From Desulfobacterales bacterium (GTDB lineage Bacteria > Desulfobacterota > Desulfobacteria > Desulfobacterales > SpSt-501), in assembly GCA_025454255.1 (NCBI GenBank), contig JALOOU010000006.1, forward strand, positions 1-64,000: a stretch of 64,000 bases of DNA, written 5' to 3'. Shown piece after piece: positions 7,660 through 15,995 of this stretch; positions within the stretch are counted from its first letter, which is position 1, and each line of letters starts with the position of its first letter. A program made the position numbers and the translations under genes. The notes under the pieces were generated by a model. That model did no database searches. It was given only the letters and a program-made list of their open reading frames with translations, and had not been told where the DNA came from.

Positions 7660-8922
7660 ATGACCGCCACGCAACGCGACACGACACCGGACGATCTGAC
7701 CCGACGCTACCGCGAGCTCCAGTCGCGGCGCATCAACCTGGACATGACCCGCGGCAAACCCTGCCCCGAGCAGCTCGATCTCTTCTCCGCCCTGTTGGAG
7801 GGGGTCGACCGCAGGGCCTACCGGGCCGCGGACGGCACCGACTGCCGCAACTACGGGGGGCTGGACGGAATCCCAGAGGCCAAGGCGCTTTTTGCGCAGT
7901 ACATGGGGGTGACGCCCGAGGAGCTGATCATCGGCGGCAGCTCCAGCCTCACCCTGATGCACGACGCCGTGACCTGGGCCATGGTGTTCGGGGCGGCCGC
8001 CGGATCCCCGCCCTGGGGCCGCCAGGGGCCCGTCAAGTTTCTCTGCCCCAGCCCGGGCTACGACCGCCACTTCTTCGTCTGCGAGCATCTGGGCATCGAG
8101 ATGATCCCGGTCGCGATGGCGACCGATGGGCCGGACATGGACGCGGTGGAGAGGCTCGCCGCCGCAGACGCGGGCATCAAGGGCATCTGGTGCGTGCCCA
8201 AGTACAGCAACCCCACCGGGGCGGTCTATTCGGAGGAGGTGGTCCTGCGGCTGGCCGCCATGCCGACCCGGGCGGCGGATTTCCGGATCTTCTGGGACAA
8301 CGCCTATGCCGTGCACCATCTGGGCGGGGGGCCCGCCCCGCTGGCGGACATCCTGGAAGCCTGCCGCCGGAGCGCTCACCCGGACCGGGTGCTGATGTTC
8401 GGCTCCACGTCGAAGATCTCCTTTGCCGGCAGCGGGATCGCCTTCATGGCCGCCAGCCGCGCGAACATGGCCTGGGCCCGGACCCACCTGGGATTTCAGA
8501 CGATCGGGCCCGACAAGCTCAACCAGCTCCGGCATGTGGCCGCGTTCAAGACCATGGGGGGGATCCTGGCGCAGATGCAGAAACACGCCGCCATCCTGGC
8601 CCCGAAGTTCGATGCGGTGTTCGACGTGCTGGAGCGCGAGATCGGCGCACGGGGGGTGGCGCAGTGGACGCATCCGACCGGCGGCTATTTCATCAGCCTC
8701 GACACGCTGCCGGGCCGCGCCCGCCGGGTCGTGCAGCTGGCGGCGGAGGCCGGGGTCAAGCTCACCCCGGCCGGCTCGACCTTTCCCCTCCAAAGCGACC
8801 CGGCCGATGCGAATATCCGCATCGCCCCGTCGTTTCCCTCGGTCGCCGACATCCGCACCGCGGTGGAGGTGCTCTGCGTGTGCATCCGCCTGGCCGACCA
8901 GGAGCACAGGGGCCGAACGTGA
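7660..8922 (+). CDS. PLP-dependent aminotransferase, probable aspartate aminotransferase (MocR-like fold-I type)
   Basis: This is a 420-residue fold-type I aminotransferase. The PLP lysine is in FGSTSKISFAGSG near residue 253; NPTGAVYSEE and FWDNAYAVHH supply the pyridoxal-ring asparagine and aspartate positions. The N-terminal LDMTRGKPCPEQLDL and NYGGLDGIPEAKALF match the subgroup represented by Corynebacterium AspT (the family once labelled Aminotran_MocR), so aspartate:2-oxoglutarate transamination is likely. TAAGGAG lies 9 bases before the chosen ATG, and an upstream ATG is closed after three codons. The long ORF-track extension is an artefact of the open frame through truA. Confidence 0.82.
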   Translation: MTATQRDTTPDDLTRRYRELQSRRINLDMTRGKPCPEQLDLFSALLEGVDRRAYRAADGTDCRNYGGLDGIPEAKALFAQYMGVTPEELIIGGSSSLTLMHDAVTWAMVFGAAAGSPPWGRQGPVKFLCPSPGYDRHFFVCEHLGIEMIPVAMATDGPDMDAVERLAAADAGIKGIWCVPKYSNPTGAVYSEEVVLRLAAMPTRAADFRIFWDNAYAVHHLGGGPAPLADILEACRRSAHPDRVLMFGSTSKISFAGSGIAFMAASRANMAWARTHLGFQTIGPDKLNQLRHVAAFKTMGGILAQMQKHAAILAPKFDAVFDVLEREIGARGVAQWTHPTGGYFISLDTLPGRARRVVQLAAEAGVKLTPAGSTFPLQSDPADANIRIAPSFPSVADIRTAVEVLCVCIRLADQEHRGRT

Positions 8923-8948
8923 CGGGCTCGAAAACGGTCCCTGACGCG

Positions 8949-9050
8949 GACGGCTTCGTAAAAAGCCCTCGATCAAGGCGCGCAAATCCCGCCTCGCAAG
9001 CGGTGCGTACCGCAGGCCGCGGCGACCGCGAGATGAAGCGCAATGCAGAT
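8949..9050 (+). repeat. Degenerate copy of an interspersed repeat
   Basis: The stretch starts GACGGCTTCGTAAAAAG and ends near GAAGCGCAATGCAGAT. From memory this is the left part of a dispersed repeat common in deltaproteobacterial intergenic regions whose intact copies end in the inverted form CTTTTTACGAAG; that right end is missing here. No second copy was found in this window, so the identification is tentative. Confidence 0.4.
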
Positions 9051-9077
9051 CGGGGGGGTACGACCTCGCCAAACGCA

Positions 9078-9103
9078 GACACCCCGCCCGGGGGCGGGGT
9101 GTC
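9078..9103. terminator. Perfect 12-bp GC hairpin between convergent genes
   Basis: GACACCCCGCCC and GGGCGGGGTGTC are exact inverted repeats separated by two bases, placed between the aminotransferase and the PxxKW gene, whose 3' ends face each other. No T-run follows on either strand, so it may act as a pause or rho-assisted site or as a 3' mRNA stabiliser. Confidence 0.55.
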
Positions 9104-9123
9104 GCTGGCGGTTGGGGAAAAAC

Positions 9124-9411
9124 CTATTTGCCCGCGGCGCGCTTGGATGCCTTCAGCGGGTTGACCTTCTGCTTGGTCTCCGGCGCGGCCGTCGGGGCCG
9201 ACACGTGGGTGGCCAGGTTGCAGACGCCGGTGCGCCACTTGGTGGACGGCTCCGGGCACGCCGTGCAGTACCAGCCGGAGCCGTACTGCCCCTGGCGGCC
9301 GCAGCCGCTGCACTGCTCCACGATCTGATGGCAAAGCCCGCCTTTGTAGCCACATCCCTTGACCGTCATGAAAGGACACTCGACTCCCGGTTTGATGCTG
9401 GTGCATTGCAT
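9124..9411 (-). CDS. PxxKW family cysteine-rich protein
   Basis: This is a 95-residue cytoplasmic protein with nine cysteines, two of them CxxC pairs (CSGC, CTAC), followed by PSTKW, the signature that names this family of small proteins known mostly from Desulfobacterota. The cysteine spacing suggests metal binding; the function is unknown. The C-terminus is lysine-rich (KASKRAAGK). GGAGGGAG lies 9 bases before the ATG. The gene has its own strong promoter and a leader that contains an intrinsic-terminator-like hairpin, so expression may be controlled by attenuation. Confidence 0.8.
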   Translation of the reverse strand: MQCTSIKPGVECPFMTVKGCGYKGGLCHQIVEQCSGCGRQGQYGSGWYCTACPEPSTKWRTGVCNLATHVSAPTAAPETKQKVNPLKASKRAAGK

Positions 9412-9445
9412 AGCGACAATCTCCCTCCGAAGCGCTGGTTCAATT

Positions 9446-9473
9446 AAAAAAACCGGTTGGCCCGGTTTTTTTT
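9446..9473 (-). terminator. Terminator-like hairpin in the leader of the PxxKW gene
   Basis: On the transcript, ACCGG pairs with CCGGT across a 5-nt loop and the stem is extended by an A-run/T-run, ending in seven or more U residues. It lies downstream of the promoter at 9496-9524 and about 35 bases before the start codon. The structure is symmetrical and could also stop plus-strand transcripts. Confidence 0.65.
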
Positions 9474-9495
9474 AAACACATAAATTTAAACAGCA

Positions 9496-9524
9496 ATTGT
9501 ACTCGCCAAAAACGAGCTTGTCAA
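9496..9524 (-). promoter_or_regulatory. Strong sigma-70 promoter of the PxxKW gene
   Basis: On the minus strand TTGACA is followed after 17 bases by TACAAT (five of six consensus bases). The predicted start site near 9489 gives an approximately 77-nt leader. Confidence 0.85.
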
Positions 9525-9604
9525 TCACTTTTTACGGGTGTAGAATACCCCCCCGCGTGCGTGCATCTCACCGGTGCCGCGAAACCGACCGCAGGTAGAC
9601 AGAC

Positions 9605-10930
9605 ATGGACGAAGCCCAGCTGAACACGCAGATCACCGTCTTGGGAGAGCCCCGCATCCCCTCGCCCGTCCGCCGGCGGGACCGCGGGTCCAACCACGTC
9701 AGTTTCGTATCCGACGAGGACCGCGTCCTCGTCGATGTCACCGTAAGCCGCGCCTGCCGGCAGCTCCAGGATGGCACCATACCGGCCTCCTACGAGCCGG
9801 CCGGACCGCGCCAACGGATCTACTTCGACCCCAGCAAGCTCAAGTGCGCCCTGGTCACGTGCGGCGGGCTGTGCCCCGGGTTGAACGACATCATCCGCTC
9901 GATCGTGCTGGAGCTGCACTACGGCTACGGGGTGCGCAACATCTTCGGGGTGCGCTACGGCCTGCGCGGGTTCATCCCGCGCTATGGCTACGACATGCTG
10001 AATCTGACCCCCGCCGAGGTGGTCAACATCCACGAGCGCGGCGGCGTCCTGATCGGGTCCAGCCGCGGCCCGCAGGAGATCGACGAGATCGTGGACACCC
10101 TGGAGCGCATGAACATCGGCATCCTGTTCATGATCGGCGGCGACGGAACGTTGAAGGCCGCCACCCGCATCGTCGATACGGTCCTGCAGCGCGGGTTGCG
10201 GATCAGCATCGTCGGGGTCCCCAAGACGATCGACAACGACATCCACCTCGTGTCCCGCTCGTTCGGCTTCGACACCGCCGTGGAGGTCTCCACCCGCGCG
10301 ATCCTCAGCGCCAGCAACGAGGCCGAGGGCTACCCCAACGGCATCGGCCTCATCAAGCTCATGGGCCGCCACTCCGGGTTCATCGCCGCCACCGCGACCC
10401 TGGCCCAGCAGGATGTGAACTTCGTGCTGATCCCGGAGGTGGATTTCGACCTGGAGGGGCCGGGCGGGCTGCTGCAGGCGCTGGAGAGGCGCCTGGCCGA
10501 CCGCGGTCACGCCGTCATCGTCGCCGCCGAGGGCGCCGGCCAGAAGTTTTTCGAGGGGCAGGAGAAAGAGCTCGACCTCTCCGGCAACGTCAAGCTCAAG
10601 GACATCGGCATGTTTCTGAAGGAACAGATCATTGCGCACTTCAACCGGCGCGGCATCCAGATCTCGATCAAGTACGTCGACCCCAGCTACATGATCCGCA
10701 GCCTCCCGGCCAATGCCAACGACCGGGTGTTCTGCAACTTTTTAGGCCGCAACGCCGTGCACGCCGGCATGGCCGGAAAAACCGACCTGTTGATCGGCAA
10801 CTGGAACAACCACTTCGTGCATGTCCCCATGAAGCTTCTGGCAGGCAGGCGCCGCCACGTGAACCCGGGGGGCATGCTCTGGCGCAGCGCGCTGGAGGCG
10901 ACGGGGCAGCCCAGCCTCACGAACGATTGA
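9605..10930 (+). CDS. ATP-dependent 6-phosphofructokinase, plant/trypanosome-like subgroup
   Basis: It phosphorylates fructose 6-phosphate in glycolysis. The protein is 441 aa with an N-terminal extension of about 75 residues before the catalytic core (CALVTCGGLCPGLNDIIRS). The phosphoryl-donor motif is GGDGT, with the glycine that in studied enzymes indicates ATP rather than PPi, while the catalytic motif is PKTIDNDI with lysine, not PGTIDNDI as in E. coli PfkA. This pairing is known from plant and trypanosomatid ATP-PFKs. LMGRHSGFIA and AEGAG (substrate binding) are intact. The ribosome binding site is weak (AGGTAG). It diverges from the PxxKW gene and converges with the lipoprotein gene. 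Confidence 0.88.
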   Translation: MDEAQLNTQITVLGEPRIPSPVRRRDRGSNHVSFVSDEDRVLVDVTVSRACRQLQDGTIPASYEPAGPRQRIYFDPSKLKCALVTCGGLCPGLNDIIRSIVLELHYGYGVRNIFGVRYGLRGFIPRYGYDMLNLTPAEVVNIHERGGVLIGSSRGPQEIDEIVDTLERMNIGILFMIGGDGTLKAATRIVDTVLQRGLRISIVGVPKTIDNDIHLVSRSFGFDTAVEVSTRAILSASNEAEGYPNGIGLIKLMGRHSGFIAATATLAQQDVNFVLIPEVDFDLEGPGGLLQALERRLADRGHAVIVAAEGAGQKFFEGQEKELDLSGNVKLKDIGMFLKEQIIAHFNRRGIQISIKYVDPSYMIRSLPANANDRVFCNFLGRNAVHAGMAGKTDLLIGNWNNHFVHVPMKLLAGRRRHVNPGGMLWRSALEATGQPSLTND

Positions 10931-11014
10931 AGCACGCACGGCGGCTTCGCTGGGCGGCTCGGGGTCAACGGGTCGCGCGAAGGCAGCGGCCGGTCTGCGG
11001 CGGCCGGGGCGGGA

Positions 11015-12946
11015 TCAGTCGATCTCGACGAAGCGCTTGCCCCGCACCTGCAGGATGCGCAGCGTCTTCTCCACTTCGCCCGAGCCGTCGAAGCGCGTCA
11101 ACCCGGTGACCCCCGCAAAGCCCTCCGGCCGCCGCAGGAATGCCGCGACATCGCCCCGCAGCCGCACCTCGGGCCGCCCGGCCGCCTCGAGAACCATCCA
11201 CGCCGAATCGTAGACGATGGCCTCGATGATCCCCGGCTGCTCCTGGAAGGCCTCCTCGTAGGCGTGGATGAAGCGCACGGTGTGTGCCTCGCTGCTGCCG
11301 GCGAAAAACCCATCGGGCAGGATCGCCCCCTGAACGTAGGGTTCGGCCAGTCGGATCAGCGCCTCCGAGCTCCAGAGGTTGGTGCCCAGCAGCTGGACCC
11401 CCTTGATGTCGTGAAAGAACAGCTGCGGGACCAGCATTCCGGCCTTTTTCGGCTCGTCGGGGATGAAGAGGGCCTCGAATTCGAACTCCAGCTCGTAGTC
11501 TTTCGTCTCCGGCGCCCGTCTTCGCGGCTCCGGGGCCCGCGGCGCCGGCCGGTCCTCTTTGGGAATCCGGCGCGAGTGGTGCAGCAGCGGTTTGATGACG
11601 CCGGCAAAATCCACCGCCTCGGGGCTGTACCGCAGGGCCTCCAGTACCACCCCGCCGCGCGCCTGGAACTCCTCGCGAAACAGCGCCGCGAACGTGCGCC
11701 CGTAAGTGTCGTCGGGATAGAGGATGGCGGCCCGGCGGATGCCCAGACTGCCGACGGCAAACGCCGCCAGAGAGCGCACCTGCGCCTTGGGGGTGACAAA
11801 GTTGCGGAAGACATAGGGTCCGATGCCGACCAGCGCGTCGCGCTGGGTGATGGCGATCATCGGGATTGCCAGCCGCTGGGCCTCGCGCGCGGCCGCCTCC
11901 GCATGGACCAGGGGCCCGACCACCGCCGCCGCGTTTTCCCGGTCCAGCTCCCGCAGCCCCTGAAGGGTCGCGGCCTCCTCCGAGGCGGTGTCCTTGACGA
12001 CCAGGCGCACGAACGGGGGCGCCCCGCGGGCATTGTATTGGCTCACGGCCAGCTCGAGACCGCGCATCGCTTTCTGGCCGATGCCCTGGTAGGCTCCGCT
12101 GAGCGGCAGCAGGGCCCCCAGGGTGACCTCGCTGCGGGCTGCGGGCTTCTCGATTTCGGCCAGCACCTCGGCCGCCCGCGCCGCATAGCTGTGGTAGGGA
12201 TACCGCTCTTTGAAGGCGTTGAGCATGATCGCGGCATCCCCGCGGCGCCCTTCGCGCGCAAAGAGCATGCCGGCCTGAAACAAGAGGTAGTCCATGGGCA
12301 GGCTCTCGTCGCGGCGCGCGGCCAGGGCCCGCACCTCATCGGAATCCAGCCGCAGCAGCGCCGCCCGCAGCTTGGCGGCGACCGACTCTTGCTCGGCCGG
12401 CCCCGCCATGCGCATCGCACCGGTGTAGGCCGCGACCGCCTCCAGGGGGGCCTCCAGGGCCGTGTAGGAATCTCCGATCACCGACAGGGCGCGCAGACGC
12501 TGCCCGGGGGTGCTCATCATCGGCAAGGCGGCCGAGGCCCTGCCGACCACCTCGCGATGGTCCCCCTCGCGAAACAGCAGGGCCAGGATCTCCAGCATGG
12601 CCTCCGGGCGAAGCGCGCTCGCGGGGTGCTCCGAGACCAGCTGCGCGTAGGCCAGCCGGGCGCGCCCCGGATTGCCCTGCAGGCTGTGGATGCTGCCGAT
12701 CTTCATCAAGGCCGCGGGGGCCAGGGGTTCATCGGGGTAGCGGGCCAGGTAGTCGTTGTAGAGCGCCAGCGCCTCTTCGTAGGCGTTCTGCCCGAAGCTC
12801 CGCTCGGCCTTTTGAAACAGCTCATCGGCCGCGGCCCGGTGCTTGGGCAAAGACGCAATCCCCGGACGCGGCCGGGGTCCGCAGGCCGAGGCAAGGAGCG
12901 CCACGGCAACAGCGATGAAAAGCAGACGCTTCAGGGCGGTCTTCAT
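11015..12946 (-). CDS. Penicillin-binding protein activator (LpoA-like) lipoprotein
   Basis: This is a 643-residue envelope lipoprotein. The signal peptide MKTALKRLLFIAVAVALLAS leads to a lipobox cysteine at about residue 24. Residues 40-270 form TPR-like repeats (QNAYEEALALYNDYLARYPDEP). The C-terminal half is a periplasmic-binding-protein fold beginning TLGALLPLSGAYQGIG, as in LpoA and branched-chain amino-acid receptors. A charged insertion (residues about 460-490, Pro/Arg/Glu-rich) interrupts the second lobe. It is expected to sit in the outer membrane and stimulate class A PBPs. ATG 12946 is preferred because AAGAGG lies upstream and it begins a proper signal peptide; the ORF-track start 42 codons earlier does not. 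Confidence 0.8.
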   Translation of the reverse strand: MKTALKRLLFIAVAVALLASACGPRPRPGIASLPKHRAAADELFQKAERSFGQNAYEEALALYNDYLARYPDEPLAPAALMKIGSIHSLQGNPGRARLAYAQLVSEHPASALRPEAMLEILALLFREGDHREVVGRASAALPMMSTPGQRLRALSVIGDSYTALEAPLEAVAAYTGAMRMAGPAEQESVAAKLRAALLRLDSDEVRALAARRDESLPMDYLLFQAGMLFAREGRRGDAAIMLNAFKERYPYHSYAARAAEVLAEIEKPAARSEVTLGALLPLSGAYQGIGQKAMRGLELAVSQYNARGAPPFVRLVVKDTASEEAATLQGLRELDRENAAAVVGPLVHAEAAAREAQRLAIPMIAITQRDALVGIGPYVFRNFVTPKAQVRSLAAFAVGSLGIRRAAILYPDDTYGRTFAALFREEFQARGGVVLEALRYSPEAVDFAGVIKPLLHHSRRIPKEDRPAPRAPEPRRRAPETKDYELEFEFEALFIPDEPKKAGMLVPQLFFHDIKGVQLLGTNLWSSEALIRLAEPYVQGAILPDGFFAGSSEAHTVRFIHAYEEAFQEQPGIIEAIVYDSAWMVLEAAGRPEVRLRGDVAAFLRRPEGFAGVTGLTRFDGSGEVEKTLRILQVRGKRFVEID

Positions 12947-13089
12947 GCGAACCTCTTTACGGGCGGCCGCAGCCGACACCCCGACCCGGGTGTTTGGCGG
13001 AAAATTTCCGGCGCCGCTGCTGTCGTGTGTGCCGCCCGCGCGCAAACCGTGAACGGACGGATCCCCGCGCACGGTATGCCGTATTAGCG

Positions 13090-13123
13090 GATTGCAGCGT
13101 TTTTTTCAACCGCTGCTGCAATC
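13090..13123. repeat. Inverted repeat GATTGCAGC-N16-GCTGCAATC
   Basis: Two perfect 9-bp arms flank a T-rich 16-base spacer in the divergent intergenic region. It may be an operator or a hairpin; nothing identifies the binding factor. Confidence 0.45.
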
Positions 13124-13194
13124 GGTACGCCCCGCCGGCCGGCCGCCGGGCGCCCGTTGCCCCGCCCGCACACGGGCCTCGAACCCGCGCGCGC

Positions 13195-13221
13195 TAAAGT
13201 TTTCGCATGAATGGCGGATAG
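13195..13221 (+). promoter_or_regulatory. Sigma-28 (FliA-type) promoter for the DUF4124 gene
   Basis: An exact TAAAGTTT is followed after 11 bases by GCGGATAG, matching the FliA consensus TAAAGTTT-N11-GCCGATAA at 14 of 16 positions with perfect spacing. It lies 40 bases before the start codon. Confidence 0.7.
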
Positions 13222-13262
13222 GATCAGAAGAGAAGTTCAATCCCCGCGTGAGGAGAAGGCGC

Positions 13263-13820
13263 ATGAAAGCGTGCATCGGTGTTATTCTGCTGGCCGTCCT
13301 GGTGTGGCCGAATCCGGCGTTGGCGCAGTTTTACAAGTACCTCGACCAACGCGGAAACGTCCGCTTCACCGACGACATCAACCAGGTACCCGAATCCCAA
13401 CGCGCGACGGCGAAGCGCTATGCCGAATCGCAAAGCGCCGACCCTGCGCCCGGCCCGCCCCCCCCCGCCCCCCGGAGCGGTGACGCCGAGGCTGCGGCGA
13501 AGGCGGACTCCCTCCCGCCGGCGGCCGCTGCCGCACAGGGGGAGAGCTCTCTGGACGAGGCCCGGGTGAGCCTGGACGCTCAGAAACGGGAGGTCGAGGC
13601 GGAATACGCGGCCTTGGTAAAGGAGAAGGAGCGCCTGGCGACGGAGAAGGAAAAGACCAAAACCCGCGCGGAGGTGACGGCCTACAACCAGGCGGTCGAA
13701 GCCTTCAACCAGCGCGCCGTGCACTACGAAAAAAAGAGCGAAGAGGTGCGCAAGCTCATCGAGGCCTACAACGCCCGGGTGGCCGAAGCCAACAGCAAGA
13801 CGGCCTCCGCCCTCAAATAG
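13263..13820 (+). CDS. Exported DUF4124 domain protein with coiled coil
   Basis: This is a 185-residue secreted or periplasmic protein. The signal peptide MKACIGVILLAVLVWPNPALA is cleaved before QFYKYLDQRGNVRFTDDINQ, the short DUF4124 beta motif (YKY.D..G...FTD). A Pro/Ala linker follows, then a long charged helix from about residue 95 to 180, probably coiled coil. GAGGAGAAGG sits before the ATG. The function is unknown; the sigma-28-like promoter suggests co-regulation with flagellar genes (inference). Confidence 0.75.
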   Translation: MKACIGVILLAVLVWPNPALAQFYKYLDQRGNVRFTDDINQVPESQRATAKRYAESQSADPAPGPPPPAPRSGDAEAAAKADSLPPAAAAAQGESSLDEARVSLDAQKREVEAEYAALVKEKERLATEKEKTKTRAEVTAYNQAVEAFNQRAVHYEKKSEEVRKLIEAYNARVAEANSKTASALK

Positions 13821-13835
13821 CGCCCCTGCATGAAC

Positions 13836-13940
13836 GGAATCTTTCGGCCCGTGCCGGCGTGCTCGCTCTTCGCAGTCCTCGGCGCAGATGGACTACGCCA
13901 CCGGCTGCAAAACCACTGCGGCCGTTGCGTATGTGAAGAA
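13836..13940 (+). repeat. Interspersed repeat, copy A
   Basis: About 100 bases match 48901-49010 in the same orientation, sharing for example CTTTCGGCCC, GCCGGCGTGCTCGCT and TCCTCGGCGC. The middle is a short hairpin (GGCGCAG...CTACGCC) whose two arms differ from copy B but remain mostly pairable, which suggests structure is conserved. It lies just downstream of the DUF4124 gene. Confidence 0.75.
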
Positions 13941-14070
13941 AAAACCCAGCCCTCAGCCCACCGATTCTTGACCCGGCTGCCAGCCATGATCCGATAGGAG
14001 CCCCTCCGTCCCGGCCGCAGCCGGCCGGAGGCAGAACGGCGGGTTCCGGAAGAGCAGCCGAAGAAATCGC

Positions 14071-14099
14071 TTGCAACATCGCCTTATTGCGGGTAATAT
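14071..14099 (+). promoter_or_regulatory. Candidate sigma-70 promoter of the aldolase gene
   Basis: TTGCAA and TAATAT are separated by 17 bases in a locally AT-rich patch within an otherwise very GC-rich region. Confidence 0.5.
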
Positions 14100-14435
14100 T
14101 ATCCATTGCGATTATGGGGAGCGCGCTTCGATCGGGATGCCGCGCCGGCTCCCTACCCGACGTATGGCAATATCTTCTGAATACAGCCTGGTCCCCTACG
14201 AGCATTCCGGCGCTCCCGGATGGCTCCGGCGCGCGGCGCCGCCTGCGCCCGCGACGACGGATCTTTATGCGGGGTCCCGGCACCGGGGGGCTGAGATCCC
14301 CGCGGTTTCCGGCCCAAAGGGGCTCCAGTCCCTGCCGGCCTATGGCAGCGGACGAACGGCGTTGGGTTCGCCCGCTGCGGCCATCGGTTCACGGATCGAC
14401 GTTTTTGCCTGATTGCCGCAGATAGGAGGTTTTTT

Positions 14436-15731
14436 ATGGCCGCCCCCGCCTCCCGCGCTTCCAGAGGGTTCAAGAAGGCACTCGAGATCGGCCGCCCGCC
14501 GAACATCCGCACGCTCTTTCCCAACTCCAGGGCGCTTCTGGTCAGCGGCAAGGTGATCGACCGCGCCATGCTGGCCAAAGGCCGTGCCGTCGCACTGGCC
14601 GCCAACGGCCGCAGCATCTTCGTCATCCGGGGGGCGTTGCGCGCGGCGCAGCGCGCCAACGCCGCCGTCCTGATCGAAATTGCCAAATCCGAGGGGGGCG
14701 CCGGCGCCTACTGCGCCGTCAACTTCTGGAACATCGCCCGCATCGTCGACGCCTGCTGCAACGAAATGGGCATCACGGTCCCGGTGGCCGTTCATGCCGA
14801 CCACTACGGCATCAAGGGCGCCAAGGACGTGGAGACGGCCAAAACCGAGATCCCCTCCATGTTCGAAGCCGGCATCACCTCCATCGCCATCGACGCCTCC
14901 CACCTGCCGGACGAACAGAACCTGCTGGCCAGCATCGAGCTCAACCCGCTCGTGCCCCGCTGGGCGGGATTGGAAACCGAAGTCGGTGAGATCAAAGGCA
15001 AAGAGGGGCTCTCCACCCCGCAGGAGGCGCTGTTTCTCATCCAGGGGCTGAACGCCCATGGGATCTACCCGGACTGGATCGCATTGAACAACGGCACCAC
15101 CCATGGGATCGAAGCCAGCGACTCCGGCATCCAGGTCGGTTTGACCCGTCAGATCCACGATGCCATCGCCGCCTACAAGGTCTCCGGGGCCCAGCACGGC
15201 ACTTCGGGCAACAGCACGCAGCGGTTGAAGCACATCGCCGGCCAGACGCGCACCACCAAGGCCAATGTCGCCACGGCGCTGCAGATGATCGCATGGGGCA
15301 TCGAGGTCAACGACTACGGCAACGCCATCCTCGATGCGAACGGGCGCTTCATCAAGGTCCCCGGCGCGGGAGTCACCGAGCCGATGTGGGCCGAAATGGA
15401 AGCCTACGCCCAGGCGCACAACCTGAAAGCCGGCGACTACAAGAAACTCAACCTGCCCTTCGAGAACAAGCTGCTGGGCCAGCCCCGGGGGGTTCGGCAG
15501 CGCATGGCCAGGCGCGTCGAAGAGTTCGCCCACCGGATGATCGTCGACGTATTCAACGCCCGCGACACGGCCCCGCTCGCCATGGAGATCCTGCTGGCCG
15601 CCGGCTCCCACCATCTGCGCCCCAAGGCCAGGCGGATCGAAAAACCGGCCGAGTGGAGCCCCGAGAAAATACGGCAGAAGGCCGCCGCCCTGGCCACCGA
15701 CAAGGGGCCCCAGGGCGATTTCGAAGACTGA
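14436..15731 (+). CDS. Class II fructose-bisphosphate aldolase
   Basis: This is a zinc-dependent aldolase, 431 aa, that joins or splits fructose 1,6-bisphosphate. Metal and substrate motifs are visible: VAVHADHYG (catalytic Asp and zinc His) near residue 115, GLETEVGEIKGKEG, NNGTTHG with a zinc-ligand-type His, and QHGTSGN at the phosphate site. Residues 1-60 extend beyond short class II enzymes, and the size fits the long subgroup found in Desulfobacterota and related phyla. ATAGGAGG lies 6 bases before the ATG. Together with phosphofructokinase 4 kb away it gives two successive glycolytic steps, though the two genes are separate units. Confidence 0.85.
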   Translation: MAAPASRASRGFKKALEIGRPPNIRTLFPNSRALLVSGKVIDRAMLAKGRAVALAANGRSIFVIRGALRAAQRANAAVLIEIAKSEGGAGAYCAVNFWNIARIVDACCNEMGITVPVAVHADHYGIKGAKDVETAKTEIPSMFEAGITSIAIDASHLPDEQNLLASIELNPLVPRWAGLETEVGEIKGKEGLSTPQEALFLIQGLNAHGIYPDWIALNNGTTHGIEASDSGIQVGLTRQIHDAIAAYKVSGAQHGTSGNSTQRLKHIAGQTRTTKANVATALQMIAWGIEVNDYGNAILDANGRFIKVPGAGVTEPMWAEMEAYAQAHNLKAGDYKKLNLPFENKLLGQPRGVRQRMARRVEEFAHRMIVDVFNARDTAPLAMEILLAAGSHHLRPKARRIEKPAEWSPEKIRQKAAALATDKGPQGDFED

Positions 15732-15946
15732 CGGCGCGCGTTCGAAGTCGACCCTGCCGGGGCGCCGCCGTTCCCCCCCCCGCCGCCGGCCGCTCTTTAG
15801 AAACCACTCCGCATACCGCCACGCCCCGGCGGCGGGGCGGCCCGCCGGGAGCCAGGCCCCCTGCCGCACGCGACCGTTGCTTGCCGAACACCCCATGCAC
15901 CCCCGCCGCCCGACCGGGCAATTGCGGGCGCCAACGCATTTTTCGC

Positions 15947-15974
15947 TAAAGTCTCGGGAGCCGGCTGCCGATAG
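15947..15974 (+). promoter_or_regulatory. Sigma-28-like promoter before the DVU0524-like gene
   Basis: TAAAGTCT is followed after 12 bases (one more than consensus) by GCCGATAG. The start site falls just before the AGGAGG of the gene at 15996. Confidence 0.55.
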
Positions 15975-15995
15975 TGGGACCAGGAGGACCCCGAG

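Larger units (their letters stand above)
12947..13262. other. Divergent intergenic region with sigma-28 promoter and inverted repeat
   Basis: It separates the PBP-activator gene (minus) from the DUF4124 gene (plus). It holds a 9-bp inverted repeat and a sigma-28-like promoter, both listed separately. No gene is visible. Confidence 0.6.
13821..14435. other. Intergenic region with repeat copy A and the aldolase promoter
   Basis: Apart from repeat A and a promoter-like sequence at 14071-14099 I see no gene. The listed ORFs of about 110 codons (for example 14087-14425) are arginine-rich and have no good ribosome binding site. If the promoter is right, the aldolase leader is about 330 nt long, unusually long. 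Confidence 0.5.

Noticed and set aside
14087-14425. 112-codon ORF upstream of the aldolase gene
   Set aside because: Arginine/proline-rich, no ribosome binding site, no family resemblance; lies in a probable leader.
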